A stretch of DNA of 64,000 nt, taken from NCBI GenBank assembly GCA_964569385.1, contig CAZMUM010000011.1, positions 53,820-117,819 of the forward strand, given 5' to 3'. The position numbers and the translations under genes are program-made. The notes under the pieces are model-generated. The model was not told the origin of the DNA, searched no databases, and saw nothing but the letters and a program-made list of their open reading frames with translations. This stretch comes from JAADHX01 sp964569385 (GTDB taxonomy: Bacteria; Actinomycetota; Acidimicrobiia; Acidimicrobiales; Poriferisodalaceae). This document shows positions 9,938 to 19,203 of the stretch, piece by piece; the first letter of the stretch is position 1; every line of letters begins with the position of its first letter.

Positions 9938-10495
9938 GTGTCAGAATTGACAACTGTGAGCGAAATCGATACTGAAACCGACTCCCAATGGCTCGACGAC
10001 AACGACCTCGAAACCGTCCGCGCCCGTGTCCCAATGGTTTATGTCGAGGCCGTTCCGGTCAGACTCGACGAACTTGGCCAAGTCACCCACGTCGGCCTTT
10101 TGTTGCGCGCCATGCCAGACGGCACGATCTCTAGAGCCCTTGTATCTGGGCGGGTAATGTGGGGTGAGACCATCCGCGAGGCGCTGATGCGCAACCTCGA
10201 CAAAGACCTTGGCCCCCAGGCCTTCCCAAGGTTACCGGCCTCTCCGACCCCGTTCACCGTCGCCGAGTACATGCCCGACCCAGCCCAAACTGGGTTCCAC
10301 GATCCGCGCCAGCACTCGGTGAACCTCGCCTATGTAGTACCAATCGAAGGCGAGGCCTCGCCATCGCAAGAGGTGCTCGACTTCGCTTGGCTAACGACTG
10401 ACGAAGCCGCTGGTATCGCAGTGTCCAATGAGATGACTGGCGGCCAGGATCGCATCGTGCGCCGGGCTCTAGGGTTTGTCGGGCGACTTCCCTAG
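9938..10495 (+). CDS. NUDIX-fold protein, DUF4916-like
   Basis: A 185-residue protein starting at a GTG. It resembles the actinobacterial DUF4916 NUDIX family. The Nudix-box position near residues 68-90 reads G-x5-E-x7-R but then NLDKDLG in place of the metal-binding REUxEExGU residues, so the box is degenerate and hydrolase activity is doubtful. The MmcQ/YjbR gene follows after 2 nt, so the two are probably co-transcribed. Confidence 0.75.
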   Translation: MSELTTVSEIDTETDSQWLDDNDLETVRARVPMVYVEAVPVRLDELGQVTHVGLLLRAMPDGTISRALVSGRVMWGETIREALMRNLDKDLGPQAFPRLPASPTPFTVAEYMPDPAQTGFHDPRQHSVNLAYVVPIEGEASPSQEVLDFAWLTTDEAAGIAVSNEMTGGQDRIVRRALGFVGRLP

Positions 10496-10497
10496 CG

Positions 10498-10881
10498 ATG
10501 ACGGTCGAGTCGCCGGCAGGCCTGGCGGCCCTCGATTTGTTGCGGCCGATCTGCTTAGCGTTGCCGGAAGTCAACGAACGCCCAAGCCACATGACGCCGA
10601 CCTTCTTCATTCGCGACAAAAAGGTCTTGTGCCACTTATGGGAAGACCACCATGGCGACGGCGAACTGGGAATGTGGTGCCCAGCCCCACCAGGAGTGCA
10701 GGCCGACGTGGTCGAGCGCGAACCCGACCGCTTCTACGTGCCCAAGTATGTCGGACATCGGGGCTGGATTGGTATGCGTCTCAACATCGACCCGGACTGG
10801 GACGAAGTCGCGGCCGTCGTCGACGATGCCTACAGAGTGGCAGCCCCCAAAACTCTGGTAAAGATCCTCGACCAACGTTAG
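10498..10881 (+). CDS. MmcQ/YjbR family protein
   Basis: A 127-residue single-domain protein. It has the family pattern of a conserved early PEVNERPSHMTPTFFIRDKK segment, a central W/GMW stretch and a C-terminal WDEVAAVVDDAYRVAAPK helix. Members have a CyaY-like fold and are often called DNA-binding, but the function is unproven. It starts 2 nt after the NUDIX stop, which implies translational coupling. Confidence 0.85.
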   Translation: MTVESPAGLAALDLLRPICLALPEVNERPSHMTPTFFIRDKKVLCHLWEDHHGDGELGMWCPAPPGVQADVVEREPDRFYVPKYVGHRGWIGMRLNIDPDWDEVAAVVDDAYRVAAPKTLVKILDQR

Positions 10882-10984
10882 ACCGACAGTATCGAGGACG
10901 TTGAGAAGGTGCTGCGCAGGTCCGATGATGAGCACCTTTGGGAAGACCCGCTTCACCGTGCTTCGGAGACCTAGCAACGACGGG

Positions 10985-11479
10985 TTACGAAGCGAACGTC
11001 GTGAATCTCAACCCGATCTCATCCCACCAAACTTCCAAATCAACCGAGTTCTCGTCGTTTTGTCGCACCAGATCCTCCGGCGAAACTCCCGCTATGACCA
11101 CACCAGACTGACACTGCAGTGGCGAGGACAGCAGAGTTATCGCACACGATACAACAGCGTCGTCTGGGAGCCGCGGGGCTTCGGGAGGAGACGACGTGAA
11201 CCGAGTGATGTTAGCCAAGAGTCGCAACGTAAGGATGTTCGGTTCTTGGCCTGACAGAGACCGCCGGAGCACGTCCCAACCCGCGGGCCACGACTCTTGT
11301 GTCGGAAAACCCTCGGGTAGCTCAACCTCGGCTGCTGCGACTTCCAGTGTCGTTCCAGTTTGGTTGGCCTGTTCAGTGGCCGCCGGAGTCACGTCTTGGC
11401 AGGCGGCTAGTGCGAGCAAGCTCATCACGACTGCGACAAGTCCTGAGCGACGCCTACACGAGCACCATCGTGGGATCAC
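10985..11479 (-). CDS. Putative secreted lipoprotein
   Basis: About 164 residues from a GTG at 11479, which is preceded by a purine-rich GAGG. I chose this start because it places a basic stretch (RRR), a hydrophobic core and a lipobox LAAC at the N-terminus. The frame is open further upstream, to an ATG at 11710, but that would bury the signal peptide about 80 residues inside. The mature part has no recognisable domain: a short Thr/Ala-rich spacer, then a compact region with two Cys (VVSCAI and LQCQSG) that could form a disulfide. Function is unknown. Confidence 0.6.
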   Translation of the reverse strand: MIPRWCSCRRRSGLVAVVMSLLALAACQDVTPAATEQANQTGTTLEVAAAEVELPEGFPTQESWPAGWDVLRRSLSGQEPNILTLRLLANITRFTSSPPEAPRLPDDAVVSCAITLLSSPLQCQSGVVIAGVSPEDLVRQNDENSVDLEVWWDEIGLRFTTFAS

Positions 11480-11853
11480 TAACCTCGGACCTTCGGTTGG
11501 GATTGTTGCTGTACAACTCGTAGCGAAGCCCGGTGCGACCAACATTGGACCGACACCGCCGCGGGGTGTACGCGGAGTTGTATAGGTAAAGCTAGCCCTT
11601 CCCAGTAGCCGCGAACGCGTCTGCACGACTTCGACTCCGCGGCCCGCCTCGGCGACTTCGCGGCCCAGATCAACGACAGCCAGCTTCTCATCAGATACGT
11701 TCCTTGCCATGGCGGTCCCTTTCCTCGGGATCGATCTAGGCCAGCCGACACTTGCCATCCGGCAGGCAACCGGCGGGGAGACCGCCGCTCCCCTCACATC
11801 AGCAGCATCTGGCCAACGTTAGACAAACACCGCCATACCCGGGAAGGACCCCA
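11480..11853. other. 374-bp intergenic region between divergent genes
   Basis: It contains the upstream in-frame extension of the lipoprotein gene, with an ATG at 11710 behind a GAGGAAAGGG ribosome binding site on the minus strand. A short upstream ORF or alternative start is therefore possible. On the plus strand, a GGGAAGGA site lies just before the ATG at 11854. I see no RNA gene or repeat. Confidence 0.4.
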
Positions 11854-13593
11854 ATGCACGACCTAGTCATTCGTAATGGTCAGCTAGTCGATGGCACCGG
11901 GAGTGCTTCGGTACATAACGTCGACATCGCCATCGATGGCTCAATCGTTACCAAGATCGAACCTGCGGGTGCCATCGGGACCGGCCGGCGCGAGATCGAC
12001 GCCTCCGACATGATTGTCACCCCCGGTTTTGTCGATATTCACACTCACTACGACGGCCAGGCCACCTGGGACCCAAACCTTGAGCCATCCTCTCCCCATG
12101 GCGTCACTACCGTTGTCATGGGGAACTGCGGGGTCGGGTTTGCCCCAGCCGACCCCGAACGGCACGAGTGGTTGATAGAACTAATGGAGGGCGTCGAAGA
12201 CATTCCCGGAGCGGCTCTAAGCGAGGGCCTCACCTGGGACTGGGAGACGTTTCCTGAATATCTCGATGCCCTCGAGCGGCGCGAGTTCGCGGTTGATGTC
12301 GCCGCGATGGTGGCCCACGGTCCAGTAAGGGCATACGTCATGGGCGATCGCGGCGCCAACAACGAACCTGCCACCTCCGACGACATTGCCCAGATGGCCG
12401 AAATCGTGGCCGAAGCTGTCGAAGCCGGCGCCATGGGTTTCTCGACCAGCCGAACCATCGCCCACCGGGCCATGAACGGCGAGCCAGTTCCCGGAACATT
12501 CGCCACCGAAGACGAACTATTCGGCCTCGGACGAGCGCTTCAGCGAGTTGGTAAGGGCCTCTTCGAGGTCGCACCGGCTGGAGTTGCTGGCGAAGACATC
12601 GTCAAACCTCATGCCGAGATGGAGTGGATGATCCGTCTGGCCAAAGACATCGAGCGGCCGGTTACGTGGCTCATGCTCCAGAACCTTGTTGCCCCAGACG
12701 ACTGGCGCGAGTTTATGGCACTGTCGGCCAAAGCCCAGGCCGAAGGCCACAGCGTGATACCACAAGTTGCGGGACGGCCGTTCGGCGTGTTGCTTGGGCT
12801 TCAGGGGCGTCACCGATTCCGCGACTGCCCTTCGTTCGCGGCGATTATCGATCTCAGCGTCGGCGACCAAGCAGACGCCATGCGCGACCCCGAGCTGCGC
12901 CAGCGCCTCATCAGCGAGTCGCGCGATCAAGAGATCGAACTTGGCGCCACGAATCCCATCGCAGCCATCTTTCTGAGCGCTCACGACCGCACGTATGTGT
13001 TGGGTAACCCGGTGAGCTACGAACCCGACGCCGCCGACTCCATCGCCGGACGAGCCGCAGCCGCCCAGCACGACGTCCTCGATGAGTACTACGACCGACT
13101 GCTCGACGACGATGGAAGAGCGTTCCTGCTCATGACTTTCCTCGGCTACAGCCACGGCAACGGCGACGCGCTCTACGAGATGCTCAATCACCCTGCGGCC
13201 GTGCTCGGATTGGCCGACGGTGGAGCGCATTCGAACTTCATATGCGATGCATCTACACCCACGTGGATGCTCACTCACTGGGCCCGCGACCGCTCGACGG
13301 GGCCCCGTATCGCACTCGAGAAGGTCGTGAAGAAGATGACATCGGACACGGCCCAATTGTTCGGATTCGCCGATCGAGGTGTGGTTGCGGTAGGCAAACG
13401 AGCCGACCTAAACATCATCGATTTTGAGAACCTTCGCCTCGAACCGCCGAAACTCGTACACGACCTGCCTGCGTCTGGAAGTCGGCTGTTACAGGACGCG
13501 ACCGGATACCGGGCAACCATCGTGGCCGGCAAGGTCACGCGCGAGTTCGACCAATTCACCGGCGAGCTACCCGGGCGCCTCGTCCGGAGCTAG
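11854..13593 (+). CDS. N-acyl-D-amino-acid deacylase / D-aminoacylase-type amidohydrolase
   Basis: A 579-residue metal-dependent amidohydrolase. The N-terminal beta-sandwich (DLVIRNGQLVDGTG) leads to the metal motif GFVDIHTHYDGQ and a TIM barrel with GNCGVGFAP, GFSTS and GGAHSNF (catalytic Asp region LADGGAH). The C-terminal part closes the sandwich (ADLNIIDFE...). This is the COG3653 pattern of enzymes that release D-amino acids from N-acyl forms or act on related cyclic ureides. The ATG at 11854 is preferred to the earlier in-frame ATG because it begins the conserved domain and has a GGGAAGGA site. Confidence 0.88.
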   Translation: MHDLVIRNGQLVDGTGSASVHNVDIAIDGSIVTKIEPAGAIGTGRREIDASDMIVTPGFVDIHTHYDGQATWDPNLEPSSPHGVTTVVMGNCGVGFAPADPERHEWLIELMEGVEDIPGAALSEGLTWDWETFPEYLDALERREFAVDVAAMVAHGPVRAYVMGDRGANNEPATSDDIAQMAEIVAEAVEAGAMGFSTSRTIAHRAMNGEPVPGTFATEDELFGLGRALQRVGKGLFEVAPAGVAGEDIVKPHAEMEWMIRLAKDIERPVTWLMLQNLVAPDDWREFMALSAKAQAEGHSVIPQVAGRPFGVLLGLQGRHRFRDCPSFAAIIDLSVGDQADAMRDPELRQRLISESRDQEIELGATNPIAAIFLSAHDRTYVLGNPVSYEPDAADSIAGRAAAAQHDVLDEYYDRLLDDDGRAFLLMTFLGYSHGNGDALYEMLNHPAAVLGLADGGAHSNFICDASTPTWMLTHWARDRSTGPRIALEKVVKKMTSDTAQLFGFADRGVVAVGKRADLNIIDFENLRLEPPKLVHDLPASGSRLLQDATGYRATIVAGKVTREFDQFTGELPGRLVRS

Positions 13594-13670
13594 GCGTGAC
13601 CACTGCCGCCACGACCAACTCGGCCAGGGTGCACGGCTCTCGTATGGGTCCGGCGGATTACTTCCGTGGC

Positions 13671-14396
13671 CTAAGGAGTGTTGGCCGTAAGGAACTCCCG
13701 CACCGCGGCCCGACCCGCCTCGACGGCAGGACCTTCCTTCCAATCGTTAACCAAGATCGCACCAGGAATGATCGCGGCGGCTTCAACCGAAGTAGCCGAT
13801 GGGTGGAAGTTGTCTGAGCCCTCTAGCACCAGAACCGGCGTTTCGAATCCAGCTACGACATCGCGCGAAGCGTTCGGGTTAAACATGAAGTCGCTACCGA
13901 ACATGTTCGACCGGAACGACTCCCACTCGCCTTCTGAGACGTCGGGGTGGTCGGCGCGTTTGACCGCAGCCCAGTCGTCGAAGAGTTCGAAAAAGGTGCC
14001 GCGATTGTTGTCAAGCCCGATGGGTTGGAACATAACTCCGCAGGTAACCCGCTCGGGCACGGCGGCAATCATGCCTGCGACGTACGGTCCACCGATGCAC
14101 ATCCCGGCCATGTGGAAGCTGTCGTATCCCAGGTAGTCCATAAGCGCGAGCTGGTCGCTCGTGTAGGTGTGCCACCCATCGCCGCCAGAGATCGGGGCCG
14201 TCGACGCGCCTGCGTTGCGCTGGTCCATGCTTACCACGGTGAACTCGTCGGACAGCTCGACCACGGGGTTCCATGGTGCGGCTGACCACTTTTCGCGAGC
14301 CGACCAGAGGCCGCCGGGCGCGATGAGCAGGACCGGAAACCCGCTGCCGTTGACTTCGTAAGAAATTTTGTTGCCGTCGTCTTCGAAAATTGACAT
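13671..14396 (-). CDS. Alpha/beta hydrolase with cysteine in the nucleophile position
   Basis: About 241 residues from the ATG that begins MSIFEDDGNKISYEVNG. It shows alpha/beta hydrolase features: an oxyanion region LLIAPGG, strand SMDQRNAGAS, the nucleophile elbow and LVLEGSDNFHPS with the acid and His. The elbow reads G-M-C-I-G-G. The usual Ser is Cys, as in dienelactone hydrolases. The substrate is unknown. It is convergent with the amidohydrolase gene, 77 bp apart. Confidence 0.85.
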   Translation of the reverse strand: MSIFEDDGNKISYEVNGSGFPVLLIAPGGLWSAREKWSAAPWNPVVELSDEFTVVSMDQRNAGASTAPISGGDGWHTYTSDQLALMDYLGYDSFHMAGMCIGGPYVAGMIAAVPERVTCGVMFQPIGLDNNRGTFFELFDDWAAVKRADHPDVSEGEWESFRSNMFGSDFMFNPNASRDVVAGFETPVLVLEGSDNFHPSATSVEAAAIIPGAILVNDWKEGPAVEAGRAAVREFLTANTP

Positions 14397-14598
14397 GTGG
14401 TACAGAGTACGGGCGCGTGCCACCGATATCGAGCCTCTAGATGGCAGGCTCGCGCCGCGACTGAGGGTCGTACCACCAAACCACTACCCTCAATGTAGTG
14501 AAGACAAAGGCATACCTGGGAACGGCGCTAATCTGTGACGGTACAGAGCCGCGCGCTGGAATCTGCCAATAGGCGCTAGCCGTCGGGCGCGGGCGCCA

Positions 14599-15939
14599 TC
14601 ATGGCCCGAGCCGGTAGCACTGCCACGCGTCCTCGACGCCTTTGAGGACGTGCTCGCCGGCGTCATTGAAGGTGTGGGCCGAGCCGACACAGAGGTCGCG
14701 CACGGTGCGCGATGCCATGGTCTCGCCCGAACCCGCGAGTCCCGAAACCCGGGCAGCGATGTGAACGCCCATGCCCGCGATGTCGCCGTCAGAGCGCAGC
14801 TCGATCTCACCGGTGTGCAGGCCTGCCCGAATCGGCAAGCCGATGTTGGCGATCTCGGTGTGGAGTGCCGCGGCGCACGCGACGGCACGGCTAGGACCGT
14901 CGAAGGTCGCCACCAGCCCGTCGCCCGTTGTCTTTATGACCCGGCCCTGGTGATCCTCCACCACTCGGGCAGCCGCGATGTCGTGGAGTTCGAGCGCGGT
15001 GGTCCACGCATCGTCACCTCGGGCAGCAGCGGTGCCAGTGGAGTCGACAATGTCGGTGAACAGCACCGTGGCGAGCCGACGTTCGGTCGCTGCGGAATCG
15101 ACGGTCACCGGCTCTGGTTCGGCCTCGAGGCGCCGGCGCACAGCAGCGAGCATTTCCGGGCTCGGCTCGAGCGTGAAGTGGTCGTTACCCTCCATCTCAA
15201 TCAACTCCGCGCCGGGAATGTGCTCAGCCAGGTATCGGCCGCCTTCGATGGGGCACACCCGGTCGCCCGTGCAGTGCAACACCGTGGTCGGTACGCGCAC
15301 AGACGGAAGTAGCGACCGTACATCGACCTCGTACATCGACTCCCAGATCAGCCGCGCAGCTGCCGGACTGGTGTTCTGGGGCAGCGAGGCCATGAGGTCA
15401 TAGAAGCCGGGCTGCGCGGCCAGTCCGGGAGCCCAGAGGTCCCAGAACCACTCCATGGCTTCGCGATCTCCAGCAGCTGACGCCACGACCCGGTCGACAA
15501 ACCGGCTGTACTCGGCGAGAGACTCGGGCCGGCCGTACGGATAGTCGCGACGACGCATAAACGATGGATACGTGCCGTACAGAGTCAGCGACAGCACCCG
15601 CTCTGGATGGGTGGCGGCGAAGAGAATCGAGAGAGGTCCACCCTCGGATGCTCCGTAGAGGTGAGCGGCGTCAATGTCCGCGTGATCCATGATCGCCCGA
15701 ATGTCGTCCATCCGCTCTTCGAACGAGAAGTCCGCTCCCACATCGGACGCTCCCGTCCCGCGTTTGTCATACACGGTGATCCGAGCGTCATCGACCAGGT
15801 GGCTCGCCCATCCCCACGTAGTTTCCGAGGTGATTGTGGCGCTCGCCGTCCAAACGACATCGGGGCCGGCCCCTGCCGTCCGATAGGCGAGGTGGACCCC
15901 GCCGTTGTTGGCATACCGAATCGGTGGAAGGTCGCGCAT
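14599..15939 (-). CDS. Alpha/beta hydrolase fused to a class III adenylate/guanylate cyclase
   Basis: A 446-residue two-domain protein. Residues about 1-270 form an alpha/beta hydrolase with nucleophile motif GASEGG and late Asp/His (GDRVCP, GNDHFTLEP). Residues about 285-446 form a class III nucleotide cyclase homology domain with the first metal Asp in LFTDIVDST, the second in TTGDGLVATF, a Lys just before (IKTTGDG), and the GVHIAARV helix. The protein would make cAMP or cGMP under control of, or together with, ligand binding at the hydrolase. No transmembrane segment is visible. Such fusions are common in actinobacteria. Confidence 0.88.
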   Translation of the reverse strand: MRDLPPIRYANNGGVHLAYRTAGAGPDVVWTASATITSETTWGWASHLVDDARITVYDKRGTGASDVGADFSFEERMDDIRAIMDHADIDAAHLYGASEGGPLSILFAATHPERVLSLTLYGTYPSFMRRRDYPYGRPESLAEYSRFVDRVVASAAGDREAMEWFWDLWAPGLAAQPGFYDLMASLPQNTSPAAARLIWESMYEVDVRSLLPSVRVPTTVLHCTGDRVCPIEGGRYLAEHIPGAELIEMEGNDHFTLEPSPEMLAAVRRRLEAEPEPVTVDSAATERRLATVLFTDIVDSTGTAAARGDDAWTTALELHDIAAARVVEDHQGRVIKTTGDGLVATFDGPSRAVACAAALHTEIANIGLPIRAGLHTGEIELRSDGDIAGMGVHIAARVSGLAGSGETMASRTVRDLCVGSAHTFNDAGEHVLKGVEDAWQCYRLGP

Positions 15940-16282
15940 GTGGTTCTCATATCATTTGACAGATGTGGCGGCGCGGCGTGTTCGTCGCAGGACTCGTCAC
16001 CGACTACGTCGACCACTACAACACTGTGAGATTATGCCGCTTTGGATGCAGTGTCGTGATCGGCGACCGAGTCGGGGTTGGTGGCGGCGTCGGTTGGAGA
16101 AGGTCTTTGATCCCGAATCAGGGTTGTTGACCGAAGCCGGCTGTCGTCGAGTGTGGACCGAATCGGAGACAGGTCTACGGTTCGCCGAATTTATATGAAA
16201 CCGACGAAAATCAGGCTCGTTTTCACGATTGTTCATAACAATCAAGTTGGCACATCGATGCAGGGGCGGCCAACATCGTGCC
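15940..16282. other. 343-bp intergenic region between divergent genes
   Basis: No convincing ORF. Apart from the 17-bp palindrome at 16227-16243, I see only ordinary high-GC sequence and no RNA gene. It should contain the promoters of both the cyclase fusion and the amidohydrolase. Confidence 0.4.
16227..16243. promoter_or_regulatory. Palindromic operator candidate upstream of amidohydrolase
   Basis: GATTGTT-CAT-AACAATC is a perfect 7-bp inverted repeat with a 3-nt centre, 40 nt before the amidohydrolase start. Size and symmetry suit a dimeric repressor such as a TetR- or GntR-type protein. No regulator gene is adjacent. Confidence 0.45.
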
Positions 16283-17482
16283 ATGGCCTACATAAACGAT
16301 CGGGTTGTCCACGACGCCGATGCCCACATCATGGAGACCCCCGACTGGCTCCGCGACCACGCCGATCCTGCGATCCGTGAGCGCCTAGATCGGCCCGGGT
16401 ACGCCAACGAGCTACGCCAGATGGGCGACAATGCGGCCCAGCTAGCCGACATAAGCACGGCGTTCGCCATGATCGTCGACAAACACAACACCGACGATTT
16501 CAAGGCGACAGCGGCTCGCGACGTGATGCTGTTGAAGAACTTCGCCGCACCAGGGTCGTTCATTGCAGAGGATCGACCCGCGGTGCTCGACGCAATCGGC
16601 GTGCAGTCTCAGCTTGTGTTCAATACCTTCCACAACGCCAAGCTTTACGAGTGGGAACACAGCGGAGATCTCGACCTCGCCTACGGGTCGGCACGAGCCC
16701 ACAACCGGGCCATCACCGAATTTTGTTCGGTCGACGAGCGCCTGCTCACCACCTGTTACGTGCCGCTTGTCGACATCGATCTCGCCGCCGAGATAGCGGG
16801 CGAGAGCATCGACATGGGTGCGAGCTCGCTGCTAATCGCATCTGGATGCCCAGATGGTCACTCGCCGAGTCATATTGGCCTCGACCGGGTTTGGGCCCAG
16901 GCCCAGGAGGCCGGGATTCCAATCGTGACTCACGTTGGCGGTACCGCTGAGCTTCTCGACCCCAACTACTTCAATAACGGGCTACCGATACCGGCCGACT
17001 TCCATGGTGGCGCCGAGAGTTTCCGCTCCGTCGATTACATGGCTATCCCCCACCAGCCGATGACCACCATGGCCACGCTCATCTTCGACGGTGTGCTCGA
17101 ACGATTCCCAGACCTCAAATGGGGCATCATCGAACAAGGCTGCATATGGGTACCGTCGTGGATGAAGCAGATGGAATCGGCCTTCGACGCGTTCAGCCGC
17201 CACGAAGAACGGCTTCAGAACCTCTCGATGAGGCCGAGCCAATACGTAGAGCGCCAGGTTCGGGTCACGCCGTATCCCACAGAAGACATCGGCTGGGTGA
17301 CCGACCAGATCGGGCCGGACGTCTTGCTGTTCAACACCGATTATCCCCACGTTGAGGGGGGCCGGCGCCCCTTCGAACGTTTCGAAGCCAGCCTCGGCGA
17401 CGCTTCCGAAGACGTCCGCGACAAGTTCTACGCCGCCAACATGGTCGACCTGATGGGCGCCGCCATGCCCTCCCCCGCCTAG
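16283..17482 (+). CDS. Amidohydrolase 2 family protein (PF04909-like)
   Basis: A 399-residue TIM-barrel hydrolase/decarboxylase. Metal- or substrate-site motifs include DADAHIMETPDW at the start, THVGG in mid-protein and LLFNTDYPHVEGG near the end. The family includes ACMSD-like decarboxylases and aromatic-acid hydrolases; the substrate here is unknown. The ATG at 16283 fits the domain start. An upstream ATG at 16229 would add 18 unconserved residues and overlap the palindrome. Confidence 0.85.
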   Translation: MAYINDRVVHDADAHIMETPDWLRDHADPAIRERLDRPGYANELRQMGDNAAQLADISTAFAMIVDKHNTDDFKATAARDVMLLKNFAAPGSFIAEDRPAVLDAIGVQSQLVFNTFHNAKLYEWEHSGDLDLAYGSARAHNRAITEFCSVDERLLTTCYVPLVDIDLAAEIAGESIDMGASSLLIASGCPDGHSPSHIGLDRVWAQAQEAGIPIVTHVGGTAELLDPNYFNNGLPIPADFHGGAESFRSVDYMAIPHQPMTTMATLIFDGVLERFPDLKWGIIEQGCIWVPSWMKQMESAFDAFSRHEERLQNLSMRPSQYVERQVRVTPYPTEDIGWVTDQIGPDVLLFNTDYPHVEGGRRPFERFEASLGDASEDVRDKFYAANMVDLMGAAMPSPA

Positions 17483-17577
17483 ACCCGCACTTCGGGGCGC
17501 ATAACCCACCGCTAAGGGCACAAACCCTGCCAATGCCTTTCCGCGTGCCCACAGCCCACCGCGTTATTGTGGGGGCG

Positions 17578-19203
17578 ATGTCGCTTGAGCTTGTGCCCCA
17601 CCACCGATTTACGGCGCCTACAGGGCCAGTTCTGATTGTGGTCGCCGATGGGGTTGGGCTGGCTGCCGACACGGCAAGCAACGCTGTTACCCAGGCGGCA
17701 ACGCCAACGCTCGACCGATTGTACGCATCGGCTCACTTTACGACGCTGCTAGCCCACGGACCTGCTGTTGGGCTTCCGTCAGAACACGATATGGGCAACA
17801 GCGAAGTCGGTCACAACGCCCTCGGTGCCGGCCGGATCTTTACTCAGGGGGCCAAGCTCGTCGGCGAAGCGATCAAATCGGGGTCGATATTCGAAACTGC
17901 GACCTGGAACTCCGTCATCGAACACGCCACGAGCGGCACACTCCACCTCATCGGGCTGCACTCAGACGGAAACGTCCACTCACACACCGACCACCTGTAT
18001 GCGCTCATGCACCGAGCCCAACAACACGGCGTCACCCGCATTCGGCTGCACATATTGCACGACGGTCGCGATGTTGATCCGCGGTCCGCGCTCACCTACA
18101 TAGCCGAAACCGAGTCGGTTCTAGCCGATCTCCGAACCCAAGGCGTCGACGCGGTGATCGCGTCCGGTGGTGGGCGGATGACCATCACCATGGACCGATA
18201 CGGTGCCGACTGGGCCATGGTCGAACGGGGCTATATGGCCCACACCCACGGCATCGGCCGCCCCTTCGCCTCAGCGTCAGAAGCAGTCGAAACCATGTAC
18301 GCCGAATCAGACCAAGGCGATCAGTACCTCGGCGAGTTTGTCGTCGTCCACGACGACGGCGACCCCGTCGGCAAGATGGCCGATGGCGACGCGGTGGTGT
18401 TGTTCAACTTCCGAGGCGATCGGGCTATCGAAATCAGCCAGGCCTACGAAGACCCAACTTTCGCCAACTTCGATCGCGGCCCACACCCTGACGTCCTCTT
18501 CGCAGGGATGCTCCAATATGACGGCGACCTGAAGGTGCCCCACAACTACCTAGTTGAGCCGCCATCGATCGACCGCGTCTCTGGTGAGTTCTTGTGCGCC
18601 ATGGGGATCAACAGCTTCGCCGTGAGCGAAACCCAGAAATTCGGTCACGTCACCTATTTCTGGAACGGCAACCGCAGCGGCTACCTGTGCGAGGACCTCG
18701 AGACTTACGTCGAAATCCCGTCTGACAACGTCGAGTTCGACACGGCCCCGGCCATGAAGCTGCGAGAGATCACCGAAACCACGGTCGAGCTTCTTCGGTC
18801 AGGCGACTACCGAACCGGCCGCATCAACTTCCCAAACGGCGACATGGTCGGACACACCGGCAATCTCAAGGCAACCGTAGAGGCCATACAAGTACTCGAT
18901 AGTTGCCTCGAAAGGCTGCTGGAAACCATCGAAGACATCGGCGGAACGTTGGTGTTCACAGCCGACCACGGAAACGCCGACATCATGTACACCGAGGCCC
19001 GAGACGGCACAGTCACGCCAAAAACCAGCCACACCCTTAGCCCGGTGCCTTTCGTCATCTACAGCCCGGCCGCGGCGGGCCAATACCGACTCGCACCACC
19101 AGATCGAGCCGGGCTCGCCAACGTGGCGGCCACAGTCTTTAACCTGCTTGGGTATGAGGCTCCACACGACTACGCGCCATCCCTTATCGAATACGTCGAC
19201 TAA
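17578..19203 (+). CDS. gpmI: 2,3-bisphosphoglycerate-independent phosphoglycerate mutase
   Basis: A 541-residue alkaline-phosphatase-superfamily enzyme that interconverts 3- and 2-phosphoglycerate with two Mn ions. Visible are the first metal Asp (VADGVGL), the phosphoserine motif GNSEVGHNALGAGR, HDGRDVDPRSA, FNFRGDRAIE and the late metal site FTADHGNAD plus TSHT. The start at 17578 follows a GGGGGCG stretch. Its stop abuts the stop of the convergent nitroreductase gene (19203/19204). Confidence 0.95.
   Translation: MSLELVPHHRFTAPTGPVLIVVADGVGLAADTASNAVTQAATPTLDRLYASAHFTTLLAHGPAVGLPSEHDMGNSEVGHNALGAGRIFTQGAKLVGEAIKSGSIFETATWNSVIEHATSGTLHLIGLHSDGNVHSHTDHLYALMHRAQQHGVTRIRLHILHDGRDVDPRSALTYIAETESVLADLRTQGVDAVIASGGGRMTITMDRYGADWAMVERGYMAHTHGIGRPFASASEAVETMYAESDQGDQYLGEFVVVHDDGDPVGKMADGDAVVLFNFRGDRAIEISQAYEDPTFANFDRGPHPDVLFAGMLQYDGDLKVPHNYLVEPPSIDRVSGEFLCAMGINSFAVSETQKFGHVTYFWNGNRSGYLCEDLETYVEIPSDNVEFDTAPAMKLREITETTVELLRSGDYRTGRINFPNGDMVGHTGNLKATVEAIQVLDSCLERLLETIEDIGGTLVFTADHGNADIMYTEARDGTVTPKTSHTLSPVPFVIYSPAAAGQYRLAPPDRAGLANVAATVFNLLGYEAPHDYAPSLIEYVD

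Noticed and set aside
11480..11710. N-terminal extension of the lipoprotein gene
   Set aside because: It would place the signal peptide and lipobox about 80 residues inside the protein; the GTG at 11479 gives a normal lipoprotein start.
12517..13356. 279-residue minus-strand ORF
   Set aside because: It lies inside the well-supported D-aminoacylase gene on the other strand and shows no family features.
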